NCBI RefSeq assembly: GCF_036178145.1
Contig: NZ_CP108067.1
Location: forward strand, 7,143,501-7,207,500
Direction: 5' to 3'
DNA from: Streptomyces sp. NBC_00273
Lineage (GTDB): Bacteria > Actinomycetota > Actinomycetes > Streptomycetales > Streptomycetaceae
DNA length: 64,000 nt
The translations under genes and the position numbers were made by a program. Of this stretch, positions 45,640 to 54,076 are shown piece after piece; position 1 is the first letter of the stretch; each line of letters begins with the position of its first letter. The notes beneath the pieces are model-generated. The model was not told the origin of the DNA. It ran no database searches and worked only from the letters and a program-made list of their open reading frames with translations.

Positions 45640-47163
45640 TCAGCCCCCGGTGACCTGGCGCGGCAGCCCCAGCGGGTTGGCCTCGCGCAGCTCCGCCGGA
45701 AGGAGCGCGTCCGGCACGGACTGGTAGGCCACCGGCCGCAGCCAGCGCTCGATCGCGGTCCCGCCCACCGAGGTGGAGTGCGAGGTGGCCGCCGGGTAGG
45801 GGCCGCCGTGGTGCTGGGCCGGGGCCACCGCGACCCCGGTCGGCCAGCCGTTGACCACGATCCGCCCCGCCAGCCCGGTGACCTGCCCGATCAGCTCGGC
45901 GGCCGGGCCGGGCGCGCCCTCGGTCTCGGCGGCCGACAGCTGGAGGGTGGCGCTCAGGTTCCCGCCGAGGAGCCCGAGGACCGCCGCCGCCTCGCCCTGG
46001 TCGGCGTACCGCACGACGACGGTCACCGGACCGAAGCACTCCTCCAGGAGGACGTCGTACGCGCCGCCCTCCAGGAGGTGTCCGGCCCGTACGGTCAGGT
46101 AGCCCGCCCCGACGGTGTGCTCGCCGCCGGACCCCGGGGTCACGGGTGCGTCGACGCCGGGCAGTGCGGCCCGCTCGCGCACCCCGGAGACGAAGTTCTC
46201 CCGCATCCGGTGGTCGAGCAGCACCCCGGGCTCGGTCTCCCCGAGCGCCTTGGTGAGTTCGCCGGTGACCCGGTCGCCGTCCGCGCCCTCGGGAACCAGT
46301 ACCAGGCCGGGCTTCACGCAGAACTGGCCGACGCCGAGGGTGACCGAGCCCGCGAGCCCGGCGCCGATCTCCTCGGCGCGTTCGGCGGCCGCGGCCGGGG
46401 TGACCACGACCGGGTTGAGGGAGCCCAGTTCGCCGTGGAAGGGGATGGGCACGGGCCGGGCGGCCGCCGCGTCGAACAGGGCCCGCCCGCCCCGGATGGA
46501 ACCGGTGAATCCGGCGGCCGACACCAGCGGGTGGCGGATCAGTTCCAGACCGGCGTCGAACCCGTGGACCACGCTCACGACTTCGGCCGGGAGCCCGGTG
46601 GCGACCGCGGCCCGGCGCAGCAGCGAGGCGCACAGTTCGGAGGTGGCGGGGTGGTCGGGGTGCGCCTTGACGACCACCGGGCAGCCGGCGGCGAGCGCGC
46701 TCGCGGTGTCCCCGCCGGGGACGGAGAAGGCGAGCGGGAAGTTGGAGGCGGCGTAGACGGCGACCACGCCCAGCGGGACCTTGTAGCGGCGCAGTTCGGG
46801 GCGCGGCGGGCTGAGGGAGGGGTCGGCGCGGTCGATCCGGATGTCGAGGTAGGCCCCGGCGTCCACGGCGTCGGCGAAGGCGCGCAGCTGGCCGGTGGTA
46901 CGGGCCAGTTCGCCGGTGAGCCGGCCCGGGCCGAGCGCGGTCTCGGCGTCTGCGGCCTCGATCACGTGGGCGGCGGCTTCGTCCAGCAGCGCGGCGGCGG
47001 CGCGCAGGAAGGCGGCGCGCACGGTGGCGTCGGCGAGCGGGCCGCGGGCGGCGTGGGCGGCCCGTACGGCTTCGTCCACCTCGCCGGGTGTGGCTTCCAC
47101 CGCAACCTGTTCGCGCTGCTTCCCGGTGCGGGGGTCCACACTCCAGACTGGTGTCGTTGTCAT
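45640..47163 (-). CDS. NADP-type aldehyde dehydrogenase, ketoglutarate-semialdehyde-like
   Basis: This 507-residue enzyme resembles alpha-ketoglutaric semialdehyde dehydrogenases, which end the arabinose, glucarate and hydroxyproline routes. The NAD(P) motif AASNFPLAFSVPGGDTASAL, the FTGS glycine motif, the general base in FHGELGSLNPVVV and the catalytic C282 in GVGQFCVKPG are intact. The ATG follows AGGAGG. It is divergent from an IclR gene. A palindrome 20 bases upstream of its ATG probably lets that regulator control it. No sugar-pathway partners are nearby. Confidence 0.92.
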   Translation of the reverse strand: MTTTPVWSVDPRTGKQREQVAVEATPGEVDEAVRAAHAARGPLADATVRAAFLRAAAALLDEAAAHVIEAADAETALGPGRLTGELARTTGQLRAFADAVDAGAYLDIRIDRADPSLSPPRPELRRYKVPLGVVAVYAASNFPLAFSVPGGDTASALAAGCPVVVKAHPDHPATSELCASLLRRAAVATGLPAEVVSVVHGFDAGLELIRHPLVSAAGFTGSIRGGRALFDAAAARPVPIPFHGELGSLNPVVVTPAAAAERAEEIGAGLAGSVTLGVGQFCVKPGLVLVPEGADGDRVTGELTKALGETEPGVLLDHRMRENFVSGVRERAALPGVDAPVTPGSGGEHTVGAGYLTVRAGHLLEGGAYDVLLEECFGPVTVVVRYADQGEAAAVLGLLGGNLSATLQLSAAETEGAPGPAAELIGQVTGLAGRIVVNGWPTGVAVAPAQHHGGPYPAATSHSTSVGGTAIERWLRPVAYQSVPDALLPAELREANPLGLPRQVTGG

Positions 47164-47182
47164 GGCCCACTGCCTCCTGGAT

Positions 47183-47200
47183 CGTTCAGTATTCTGAACG
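47183..47200. promoter_or_regulatory. IclR-type operator palindrome
   Basis: CGTTCAG-TATT-CTGAACG has perfect 7-bp arms. It lies in the shared promoter of the divergent dehydrogenase and IclR genes and covers the likely dehydrogenase -10 region. Its size and symmetry fit IclR-family operators. Confidence 0.65.
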
Positions 47201-47290
47201 CGGTTCCGGTGGATGAATGATCACATCTGCTGTGGACTCTATTTCCGCGTCCTCGGCGTGACAAGAGGCGACCAGAGGGGAAGCAGGCGT

Positions 47291-48073
47291 ATGACGACGA
47301 CCGAGTCGGGGATCCCCGCCCAGGCCGCGCCGGTCAAATCGGCGGTGCGGACCGTCCTGCTGCTGGAGCACTTCGCGGCGCGGCCGGGGCTGCACAGCCT
47401 GGCCGACATCCAGAACGACCTCTCCCTGCCGAAGTCCAGCCTGTACATGCTGCTGCGGACGCTGGTGAACCTGGGGTGGGTGGAGACGGACGCGACGGGC
47501 ACCCGGTACGGCATCGGCGTACGGGCCCTGCTGGTCGGCAGTTCGTACATCGACGGCGACGAGGTGGTCGCCGCGGCCCGGCCCACCCTGGACCGGCTCT
47601 CCGACGACACGACGGAGACCATCCACCTGGCCCGGCTCGACGGCACGAGCGTGGTCTACCTCGCCACCCGGCAGTCCCAGCACTACCTGCGGCCCTTCAC
47701 CCGGGTCGGGCGGCGACTGCCCGTGCACTCGACGGCGCTCGGCAAGGCGCTGCTCGCCACGCACTCGGACGCGGAGGTACGGGCGCTGCTGCCGCGGCGG
47801 CTGGAGGCGGTCACCGAGCACACCATCACCGACCGGGAGCACCTCATCGAGGAGCTGGCGCTGGTGCGGGAGCAGGGGTACGCGCTGGACCGGGAGGAGA
47901 ACACGCTCGGGCTGCGCTGCTTCGGGGTGGCCGTGCCGTACCGGACGCCGGCGCGGGACGCGGTGAGCTGCTCGGTGCCGGTGGCCCGGCTGACGGGGGA
48001 GCACGAGCAGGTCATCAAGGCAGCGCTGTTCGAGGCGCGGGACCGGTTGTCGGTGGTCACGCGCCGCATGTGA
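47291..48073 (+). CDS. IclR-family transcriptional regulator
   Basis: This 260-residue regulator has an N-terminal winged helix (LADIQNDLSLPKSSLYMLLRTL, residues 34-55) and a C-terminal effector domain with LPVHSTALGKALLA and CFGVAVPYRTP. The ATG at 47291 follows GGGGAAGCAGG. A 26-codon upstream extension has no such site. It most likely controls the divergent aldehyde dehydrogenase through the palindrome at 47183 and senses an intermediate of that pathway. The effector is unknown. Confidence 0.92.
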   Translation: MTTTESGIPAQAAPVKSAVRTVLLLEHFAARPGLHSLADIQNDLSLPKSSLYMLLRTLVNLGWVETDATGTRYGIGVRALLVGSSYIDGDEVVAAARPTLDRLSDDTTETIHLARLDGTSVVYLATRQSQHYLRPFTRVGRRLPVHSTALGKALLATHSDAEVRALLPRRLEAVTEHTITDREHLIEELALVREQGYALDREENTLGLRCFGVAVPYRTPARDAVSCSVPVARLTGEHEQVIKAALFEARDRLSVVTRRM

Positions 48074-48100
48074 TGCGCCGCGGGCGGGGCGGGCGTTGTT

Positions 48101-48145
48101 CCTCCCCCGCGTGGGGGAGGTGGTTCCCCTTCAAGGGGGAGGTGG
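48101..48145 (+). other. Overlapping hairpins and repeated GGGGGAGGTGG
   Basis: CCTCCCCC (48101) can pair with GGGGGAGG at 48113 around GCGT, or with an identical copy at 48135. A smaller hairpin, CCCC-TTCAA-GGGGG (48126-48139), competes with the second. The 11-base direct repeat GGGGGAGGTGG occurs at 48113 and 48135. The region follows the IclR stop and precedes the next start by 30 bases. It may be a terminator or a leader with alternative folds. Confidence 0.5.
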
Positions 48146-48174
48146 CGGGGCGGCGGGGCGGCGACCGTTGAATC

Positions 48175-49167
48175 ATGAACACGCGAGAGATGCGTCCGAG
48201 TGACCTGACGGAAGCGAAGCGGCCGTCACCCGTCCGCCCGGGGACCGGGCAGCGGATGCTGCGGGCGGTGGCCCTGACCGCCACCGTGCCGTATCTGGGG
48301 CTCAAGACGGTCTGGTTGTGCGGGAGTCACCTCGGCATACCCGAGGGCAGCGTGCTGCGGGATCCGGGCCCGTTCTTCATGGCGGCCAATTCCGTCACGC
48401 TGGCCATGGACGCCTGCGTGATCCTGCTGGTGCTCGTGTTCACCAGGCCCTGGGGCATACGGGTGCCGGGCCTGCTGCTGACCGTTCCGGTGTTCGTGGC
48501 CACCGGGCTGTTGACCCCGATCCTCTTCGCCTTCCCGGGCCAACTGCTCGTACGGGCCCTCGGCTTCGGGACGGACCCGGTGGTGCAGGCGGCACGGGTG
48601 CCCTTCCTGGACCCGTGGGTGTTCCACGTCGTCTACACCGGGTTCACGGTCCAAGGAATCGCCCTGGCCGCTCTGTTCGTGCCCTATGCACGGGAGCGCT
48701 GGGGGTGGGCCTGGCGGGGCGTGACGGGGGAGCGGCTGCCGTCCTCCGCAGGGGTGGTTGCGGCAGCCGCGGCCGTCTTCGGCGCGGTGGTGGCAGGAGT
48801 GCTGGTGTACTGGGCCTCAGGAGGTGGCGCCGGTCTGGGCTCCGAGCGGGCGGCCGCATACTCCGCGGACACCGCCGTGGTGTCCGTGGTCCACGCGACG
48901 TGCGTGCTCGCCGCCGGAGCGGGGGCCGTGCTGCTGGCCCGTGGCGGGACGCTGGGGGCACGGTGGCCACTGGGTCTCGCCTGGATCGGCGGGGCGGCGA
49001 CGCTGAACTGGGGGGCATGGGTGATGATCGCCGCGCTGGGGCCGCAGCTGGACGGTGGCGAAGGGCCTCCCGCCGCAACGCTGTTGATCTACGCTGGTCA
49101 GATGATCACCGGATTGCTCGCCGGCACCGTCCTCATACGGTTCCTCAGCACCCGCCGCCCGGGGTGA
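48175..49167 (+). CDS. Integral membrane protein upstream of a two-component system
   Basis: This 330-residue protein has eight or nine predicted hydrophobic segments, for example VTLAMDACVILLVLVF, VPGLLLTVPVFVATGLL and GVVAAAAAVFGAVVAGVLV. No known family is recognised. The conserved-looking GLKTVWLCGSHLG and an acidic D at DACVILL may be functional. The TGA overlaps the kinase GTG (GTGA), so it is translationally coupled to the sensor kinase and could be its input partner or the target of the system. Confidence 0.8.
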   Translation: MNTREMRPSDLTEAKRPSPVRPGTGQRMLRAVALTATVPYLGLKTVWLCGSHLGIPEGSVLRDPGPFFMAANSVTLAMDACVILLVLVFTRPWGIRVPGLLLTVPVFVATGLLTPILFAFPGQLLVRALGFGTDPVVQAARVPFLDPWVFHVVYTGFTVQGIALAALFVPYARERWGWAWRGVTGERLPSSAGVVAAAAAVFGAVVAGVLVYWASGGGAGLGSERAAAYSADTAVVSVVHATCVLAAGAGAVLLARGGTLGARWPLGLAWIGGAATLNWGAWVMIAALGPQLDGGEGPPAATLLIYAGQMITGLLAGTVLIRFLSTRRPG

Positions 49168-50441
49168 ACCGGCTGTCGGTGGCGCGGGCCCGGTGGCGCT
49201 GGGTGCACCTGATCCTCGGCGGCGCCCTGCTCATGCCGTACTTCCTGCTCGCGCAGGTGGTGGTCGGTGTTGTCGCGGGTGGGGTCAATGCGCTCAACTC
49301 CGCCCCGCTTTCCTTCCTCGCCTACGCCGCTTGCCTGCCCCTCGTCGCCGTCACGGCGCTGTTCGGGCCGGTCCGGCCGATGTCGGTGGCCGCCGTGCGG
49401 GCCATGTGCGAAGTGCCGGGGGAGCGGTTGGCCGACGGGCCGGCCAGCTCCTGGGCCGCCCGGGCGCGGGCCTCGGCCTGGTGGACCCTGCACCTGGGGA
49501 CCGGCGCGCTGATCAGCGGAATGACCCTCGCGGTGCCGCCCATGGCGGTCATGCTGATCGCGGTGCCGGTCGTGGGGCAGCTGCAGGACGTCCGGTTGGG
49601 GTACGGCTGGTTCGCCATGGACACCGGCCCGTACGTCGCCCCCCTGCTCGGGATCTGCCTGCTGGCCGGACTCACCCTGTGCGCGGTCGGGGCCGGGGAG
49701 CTGCTGGCCAGGATGGCGCCCGTCCTGCTCGGGCCCACGGCGGCGGACCGGCTGGCCGCGGCCGAGGAGCGGGCCGCCGACCTGGCCCTGCGCAACCGGC
49801 TGGCCCGGGAGCTGCACGACGCGGTCGGTCACGCCCTGAGCGCGGTCACCCTCCAGGCCGCCGCCGCCCGGCGGATGCTGGAGCGCGACCCCGACTTCGT
49901 ACGGGAGGCGCTGGCCGCGATCGAGGACACCACGCGGCGGACGGTGGGCGAGCTCGACGCCGTACTGGGCCTGCTGCGGGACGGGGACCCAGCCCGGCCG
50001 GACGCCGCGCTCGCGCCCACCCTCGCCGCCGACCTGGACGGACTGTTGGCCCGCACCCGGGTCGCCGGCACCACCGTCACCGCGCACCAGGACCCCGGAG
50101 CCGCCGGGGACTGGACCGCCCTCCCGGCGATCGCCTCCCGCGAGGCGTACCGGATCGTCCAGGAGGGCCTCACCAACGTCCTGCGGCACGGCGCGGGCCC
50201 GGTGGACCTGAGGATCCGCATACAGGCCGGCCCCGACCCCGCACACCGTGAACTGGAGATCACCATGACCAATCCACCGGCGGTACCCGCCGAGGACCGG
50301 GAGACCCGTACCACCGGGGGCCGCGGACTGCGCGGTGCCGCGGAACGGGCCGCGCTGCTCGGCGGCAGCGTCGAGGCCGGCCCGCACGGGGACCGGTGGC
50401 GGCTCCGGGCCGTCCTCCCGCTCGCCGGGGAGGCCCGATGA
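49164..50441 (+). CDS. Membrane histidine kinase, HisKA_3/NarL-type
   Basis: This 425-residue sensor has four hydrophobic segments in residues 10-180 (for example LILGGALLMPYFLLAQVVVGVV and PLLGICLLAGLTLCAVG). The HisKA_3 dimerisation motif LARELHDAVGHALSAVTLQ contains the phosphorylated H218. The ATPase domain has the N-box REAYRIVQEGLTNVLRHG and the G-box GGRGLRGAAERAALLGG. GTG 49164 overlaps the upstream stop. The response regulator ATG overlaps its own stop (ATGA). Confidence 0.93.
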   Translation: MNRLSVARARWRWVHLILGGALLMPYFLLAQVVVGVVAGGVNALNSAPLSFLAYAACLPLVAVTALFGPVRPMSVAAVRAMCEVPGERLADGPASSWAARARASAWWTLHLGTGALISGMTLAVPPMAVMLIAVPVVGQLQDVRLGYGWFAMDTGPYVAPLLGICLLAGLTLCAVGAGELLARMAPVLLGPTAADRLAAAEERAADLALRNRLARELHDAVGHALSAVTLQAAAARRMLERDPDFVREALAAIEDTTRRTVGELDAVLGLLRDGDPARPDAALAPTLAADLDGLLARTRVAGTTVTAHQDPGAAGDWTALPAIASREAYRIVQEGLTNVLRHGAGPVDLRIRIQAGPDPAHRELEITMTNPPAVPAEDRETRTTGGRGLRGAAERAALLGGSVEAGPHGDRWRLRAVLPLAGEAR

Positions 50442-51115
50442 CCGCGCCCGCGCCGCGGCCGCCGCTGCGCATCGTGCTCTGCGACGACGAGCGGATGGTC
50501 CGCACCGCGCTGCGGGTGATCCTGGAGGGCGAAGCCGACCTGGAGGTCGTCGGTGAGGCCGCCACCGGGGCCGAGGCGGTTCCGCTGGTCCGCTCACTGG
50601 CCCCCGACGTGGTGCTCATGGACGTGCGGATGCCCGAGATCGACGGCATCCGGGCCACCGAACAGATCGTCGCCACCATGGCCGAGCCGCCCCGGATCGT
50701 GGTCGTCACCACCTTCGAGAACGACGCCTACGTCTACGACGCGCTGCGCGCGGGAGCCGCCGGCTTCCTCCTCAAACGGGCCGACCCCGACGAGCTGATC
50801 GGCGCGGTCCGGCTCGTGGCCCGCGGCGACTCGCTGCTCTTCCCGGCCGCCGTCCGCTCCCTCGTCGCCGCCCACACGGCCGGCTCCCCGACCGCCGACG
50901 CGCCCTGGGTGGCCCGGCTCACCGAGCGCGAGGCCGACGTCCTGCGTCTGATGGCCACCGGGCTGTCCAACCAGGAGATGAGCGAGCGCCTCGGCGTCGG
51001 ACCGCAGACCGTCAAGACCCATGTCGGGGCGGTCCTGACCAAGACCGGCTCCCGCGACCGCACCCAGGCGGTCATCGCGGCCTACGAGGGGGGCTTCATC
51101 ATGAAGAAAGGCTGA
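50438..51115 (+). CDS. NarL/LuxR-family response regulator
   Basis: This 225-residue regulator has a receiver domain with the acidic pocket CDDER, phosphoacceptor D62 in LMDVRMPEIDG, a conserved T in VVTTFENDAYV and the lysine in FLLKRADP. A LuxR HTH follows (LTEREADVLRLMATGLSNQEM, GPQTVKTHVG). It is coupled to the kinase gene and should control a stress or membrane function together with it. The next gene (PBP) starts 36 bases on and may be a read-through target. Confidence 0.94.
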   Translation: MTAPAPRPPLRIVLCDDERMVRTALRVILEGEADLEVVGEAATGAEAVPLVRSLAPDVVLMDVRMPEIDGIRATEQIVATMAEPPRIVVVTTFENDAYVYDALRAGAAGFLLKRADPDELIGAVRLVARGDSLLFPAAVRSLVAAHTAGSPTADAPWVARLTEREADVLRLMATGLSNQEMSERLGVGPQTVKTHVGAVLTKTGSRDRTQAVIAAYEGGFIMKKG

Positions 51116-51150
51116 GAACCCCGCCACAATCGGGGCAGAGCGGAACGGCT

Positions 51151-52626
51151 GTGACCGCCGGGACGTCCTTCTGGGGGATGAACAAGACGATCAGGCGTGC
51201 GTCGGTCTTCTGTCTGCTCCTGGTGCTGGCCCTGCTGGTCCGCGTCACCTGGGTGCAGGCATACCAAGGCCAGGCCCTCGCAGAAGACAAGCACAACCGC
51301 CGGAACCTCATCGGGCAGTACGAGAACCCGCTGGGCAACATCATCGTGGGCGGGGAGGCGATCACCGGCTCGGTGAAGACGGGCGGCAAGGACTTCGGCT
51401 ACAAGCGGACCTACGTCGACGGGCCCCTCTACGCCCCCATCACGGGCTACAGCTCCCAGGCCTACGGCAGCACGTTGCTGGAGGGCATTTACCGGAACGT
51501 CCTCAACGGCTCCGACAGCCGGCTGAAGACGGTCATGGACACGCTCACCAACAAGCGGGCCTCCCCCGGCAACGTCCTGACCACCATCGACAAGGACGTC
51601 CAGAAGGCCACCTACGACGCACTCCAGGGCAAGCAGGGCGCGGCCGTGGCCCTGGACCCCGCGACCGGCGAGATCCTCGCCGTGGTGAACAACCCGTCCT
51701 TCGACCCGGGCAGCATCGCCGGGGCCAACGACAAGGAGGCTTGGGAGCAGCTCTCCGCGGACAAGGGCAAGGCCATGGAGAACGTGGCGCTGCGCAAGCC
51801 CCAGGCGCCCGGCTCCACCTTCAAGCTGGTCACCCTCGCCGCGGCGATCGAGAACGGCCTCGTCACCGACATCGACCGGCAGACCGGGATCGCCGACCCG
51901 TACACGATCCCCGGCACCCGCACCCCGCTGCCCAGCGAGGCGGGCTCCGCGGCCTGCAACAACGTCTCGGTGCGCACCGCCCTGAGGCTGTCCTGCAACA
52001 ACGTCTTCGCCGAGCTCGCCTCCAAGCTGGGCCAGGACAAGATGCGGGCGACCGCCGAGAAGCTCGGTTTCAACGTGCAGATCGACACCCCGGTGCGCAC
52101 CAACCCGCCCAGCAAGTACCCGTCGAAGAAGATGTCGATCGACCAGGTCGCGCAGACCGGTATCGGCCAGTTCGACGTGCAGGCCACCCCGCTCCAGATG
52201 GCGATGGTGACGGCCGCGATCGAGAACGGCGGCAAGCTCGTCGCCCCGCACCTGGTCTCCGAGGTCACCGACGCGGGCGGCAACGTGCTGGAGAGCTTCA
52301 AGGACGCGAAGTCCCAGCGGGTCATGGGAGAGAAGACCGCCACGATGATCCGCGACGCCATGCGCACGGTCGCCACCGAGGGCGGCGGCAAGCCGGCCCA
52401 GGTGTCCGGCGCCGAGGTGGGCGGCAAGACCGGCACCGCCCAGCGCGGTGTCAACAACAGCCTCGCGCCGCTGGCCTGGTTCACCTCGTACGGCACGTCG
52501 AAGGGCAAGCAGATCGCGGTGGCCGTGGTGATCGAGAACTCCGACACCGACCGCTCCGAGATCGGCGGCGGGAAGCTGGCCGCTCCGATCGCCCAGAAGA
52601 TGATGGAGGCGTGGCTGAAGAAGTAG
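51151..52626 (+). CDS. Secreted penicillin-binding protein (class B-like transpeptidase)
   Basis: This 491-residue membrane-anchored protein has an N-terminal helix (ASVFCLLLVLALLVRVTW) and a dimerisation domain (LGNIIVGGEAITGS, then KRTYVDGPLY). The transpeptidase domain has S222-x2-K225 in APGSTFKLV, SCNN and K426TG. It is close to the short PbpA-type proteins usually paired with RodA/FtsW. No such partner is next to it here. GTG 51151 is preceded by GCGGAACGGCT. The downstream ATG at 51178 (MNKTIRRAS) matches known Streptomyces family starts but has no spacing for a ribosome site. Confidence 0.93.
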   Translation: MTAGTSFWGMNKTIRRASVFCLLLVLALLVRVTWVQAYQGQALAEDKHNRRNLIGQYENPLGNIIVGGEAITGSVKTGGKDFGYKRTYVDGPLYAPITGYSSQAYGSTLLEGIYRNVLNGSDSRLKTVMDTLTNKRASPGNVLTTIDKDVQKATYDALQGKQGAAVALDPATGEILAVVNNPSFDPGSIAGANDKEAWEQLSADKGKAMENVALRKPQAPGSTFKLVTLAAAIENGLVTDIDRQTGIADPYTIPGTRTPLPSEAGSAACNNVSVRTALRLSCNNVFAELASKLGQDKMRATAEKLGFNVQIDTPVRTNPPSKYPSKKMSIDQVAQTGIGQFDVQATPLQMAMVTAAIENGGKLVAPHLVSEVTDAGGNVLESFKDAKSQRVMGEKTATMIRDAMRTVATEGGGKPAQVSGAEVGGKTGTAQRGVNNSLAPLAWFTSYGTSKGKQIAVAVVIENSDTDRSEIGGGKLAAPIAQKMMEAWLKK

Positions 52627-52646
52627 CCGCGAAGGCCGCGCGGCCG

Positions 52647-52680
52647 ACGCGCCGGGAACCGTCGAGGCTCCCGGCGCGTT
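52647..52680 (+). terminator. Terminator after the PBP gene
   Basis: Perfect 11-bp arms ACGCGCCGGGA and TCCCGGCGCGT surround an 11-base loop, 20 bases after the PBP stop, ending in TT. Confidence 0.75.
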
Positions 52681-52689
52681 CCCACTCCC

Positions 52690-53190
52690 ATGATCAGAGC
52701 AGCGCACCCCGCCGACCTCCCCGCGATCGCCGCCCTGCACACCCGGGCCCGCGCCACCTACTACCAGGGCCACATACCCGAGCAGGCCCACCTGGGCGAC
52801 GCCGAGCTCCAGCGGACCCGCGAGGGCTGGTCGCGGGCCATCGCCCGGGACGCGGCCGAGGGTGAGGTGCTCTGCGCCGAGCAGGACGGCGAGCTCACCG
52901 GGGTCGCCGCGTTCCGCACGCAGGACGGCGAGACCACCCTCACCCAGCTCCACGTCGACCCCGGCCACTGGCGCCGCGGCACCGGGGCCGCCCTGCACGC
53001 CGCCTGCCTGGACGCCTGGCGGCGGGCCGGAATCCGCCGGGTCCGCCTGGAGGTCTACGAGCACAACCTCCGCGCCCAGGCCTTCTACGCCACCCAGGGC
53101 TGGCTCGCGGACCCGTCGGCCCCGCGCTCGGGCACCCACCGCACCCTCTGGCTACAGGTGGGCCAGGCATCTGCCCCGTCCGGGGAATGA
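52690..53190 (+). CDS. GNAT-family N-acetyltransferase
   Basis: This 166-residue enzyme has the GNAT core: N-terminal IRAAHPADLPAIAALHTRA, motif A LTQLHVDPGHWRRGTGAAL and the C-terminal RAQAFYATQGWL. It could act on an amino group of a small molecule or protein, but the substrate cannot be read from the sequence. The ATG follows CCCACTCCC without a strong ribosome site. It overlaps the frame of the next gene by a few bases. Confidence 0.85.
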   Translation: MIRAAHPADLPAIAALHTRARATYYQGHIPEQAHLGDAELQRTREGWSRAIARDAAEGEVLCAEQDGELTGVAAFRTQDGETTLTQLHVDPGHWRRGTGAALHAACLDAWRRAGIRRVRLEVYEHNLRAQAFYATQGWLADPSAPRSGTHRTLWLQVGQASAPSGE

Positions 53191-53252
53191 GACGGGGCGG
53201 TGAATGGTTGAACCGCAAACCGTTCCCCCTGAACCCGGAGAGAAGAAGGATC

Positions 53253-53960
53253 ATGCGCGTCGAAATCTGGAGCGACATCGCTTGTCCCTGGTGCTACATC
53301 GGAAAGGCCCGTTTCACCAAGGGCCTCGCCGAGTTCGCGCACCGCGACGAGGTGGAGGTCGTCTTCCGGTCCTTCGAGCTCGACCCGGGCGGGGCGAAGG
53401 GCGTCACCGCTTCCGTCGTGGAGATGCTCGCCAAGAAGTACGGCCGCACCCTCGACGAGGCGCGCGGCATGGAGGAGCACGTCGCCGCCAGCGCCCGCGC
53501 GGAAGGGCTCACCTACCGGACCGAGGGCCGCGACCACGGCAACACCTTCGACATCCACCGGCTGCTCCACCTGGCCGCCGCCCGCGGCCGGCAGGAGGAG
53601 CTGCTCGACCTCGCCTACCGGGCCAACTTCGGCGAGGAGCGCTCCGTCTTCGACCCCGAGGTGCTGATCGCGCTCGCCGTCGAGGCCGGACTGGACGGGA
53701 CCGAGGCCCGCGCCGTCCTCGCCGACGACTCCGCCTACGCCGACGAGGTCCGGGCCGACGAGCGCGAGGCTGCCGAGCTGGGCGCGAACGCCGTGCCGTT
53801 CTTCGTCCTCGACCGCCGCTACGGGATCTCCGGCGGACAGCCGGCCGAGGTGTTCACCCGGGCCCTGGAGCAGGCGTGGGCCGGGCGCGAGGTCGAGGAA
53901 CCGGCCGCCGCCGCCGAGGCCTGCGAGCCCGACGGCGCGTGCGCGGTCCCCCAGGCATAA
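53253..53960 (+). CDS. DsbA-family oxidoreductase (FrnE-like)
   Basis: This 235-residue thioredoxin-fold protein has the active-site C11-P-W-C14 in SDIACPWCYIGK and the cis-proline loop AVPFFVLDRRYGISG. The helical insertion with NTFDIHRLLHLAAARG and GEERSVFDPEVL is typical of FrnE/2-hydroxychromene isomerase-like DsbA proteins, which are cytoplasmic. It has no signal peptide. The ATG at 53253 follows GAAGAAGGATC. It probably catalyses disulfide exchange in redox stress. Confidence 0.92.
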   Translation: MRVEIWSDIACPWCYIGKARFTKGLAEFAHRDEVEVVFRSFELDPGGAKGVTASVVEMLAKKYGRTLDEARGMEEHVAASARAEGLTYRTEGRDHGNTFDIHRLLHLAAARGRQEELLDLAYRANFGEERSVFDPEVLIALAVEAGLDGTEARAVLADDSAYADEVRADEREAAELGANAVPFFVLDRRYGISGGQPAEVFTRALEQAWAGREVEEPAAAAEACEPDGACAVPQA

Positions 53961-54076
53961 GGACCGCCCGGGAAGGGCCGGGGACGTCCGGGGACGGCCG
54001 GGGCGGGCCGGGGGCTCGGGAGACTCGGGGCACTCGGCGATGGACTGTGGGCCGAGTCTGGCGCAGAGTTGACGGC

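Noticed and set aside
45497..47170. Long minus-strand frame overlapping the aldehyde dehydrogenase in another frame
   Set aside because: It is rich in arginine and proline and out of frame with the dehydrogenase. Only the last 41 codons beyond the dehydrogenase look protein-like and are listed separately.
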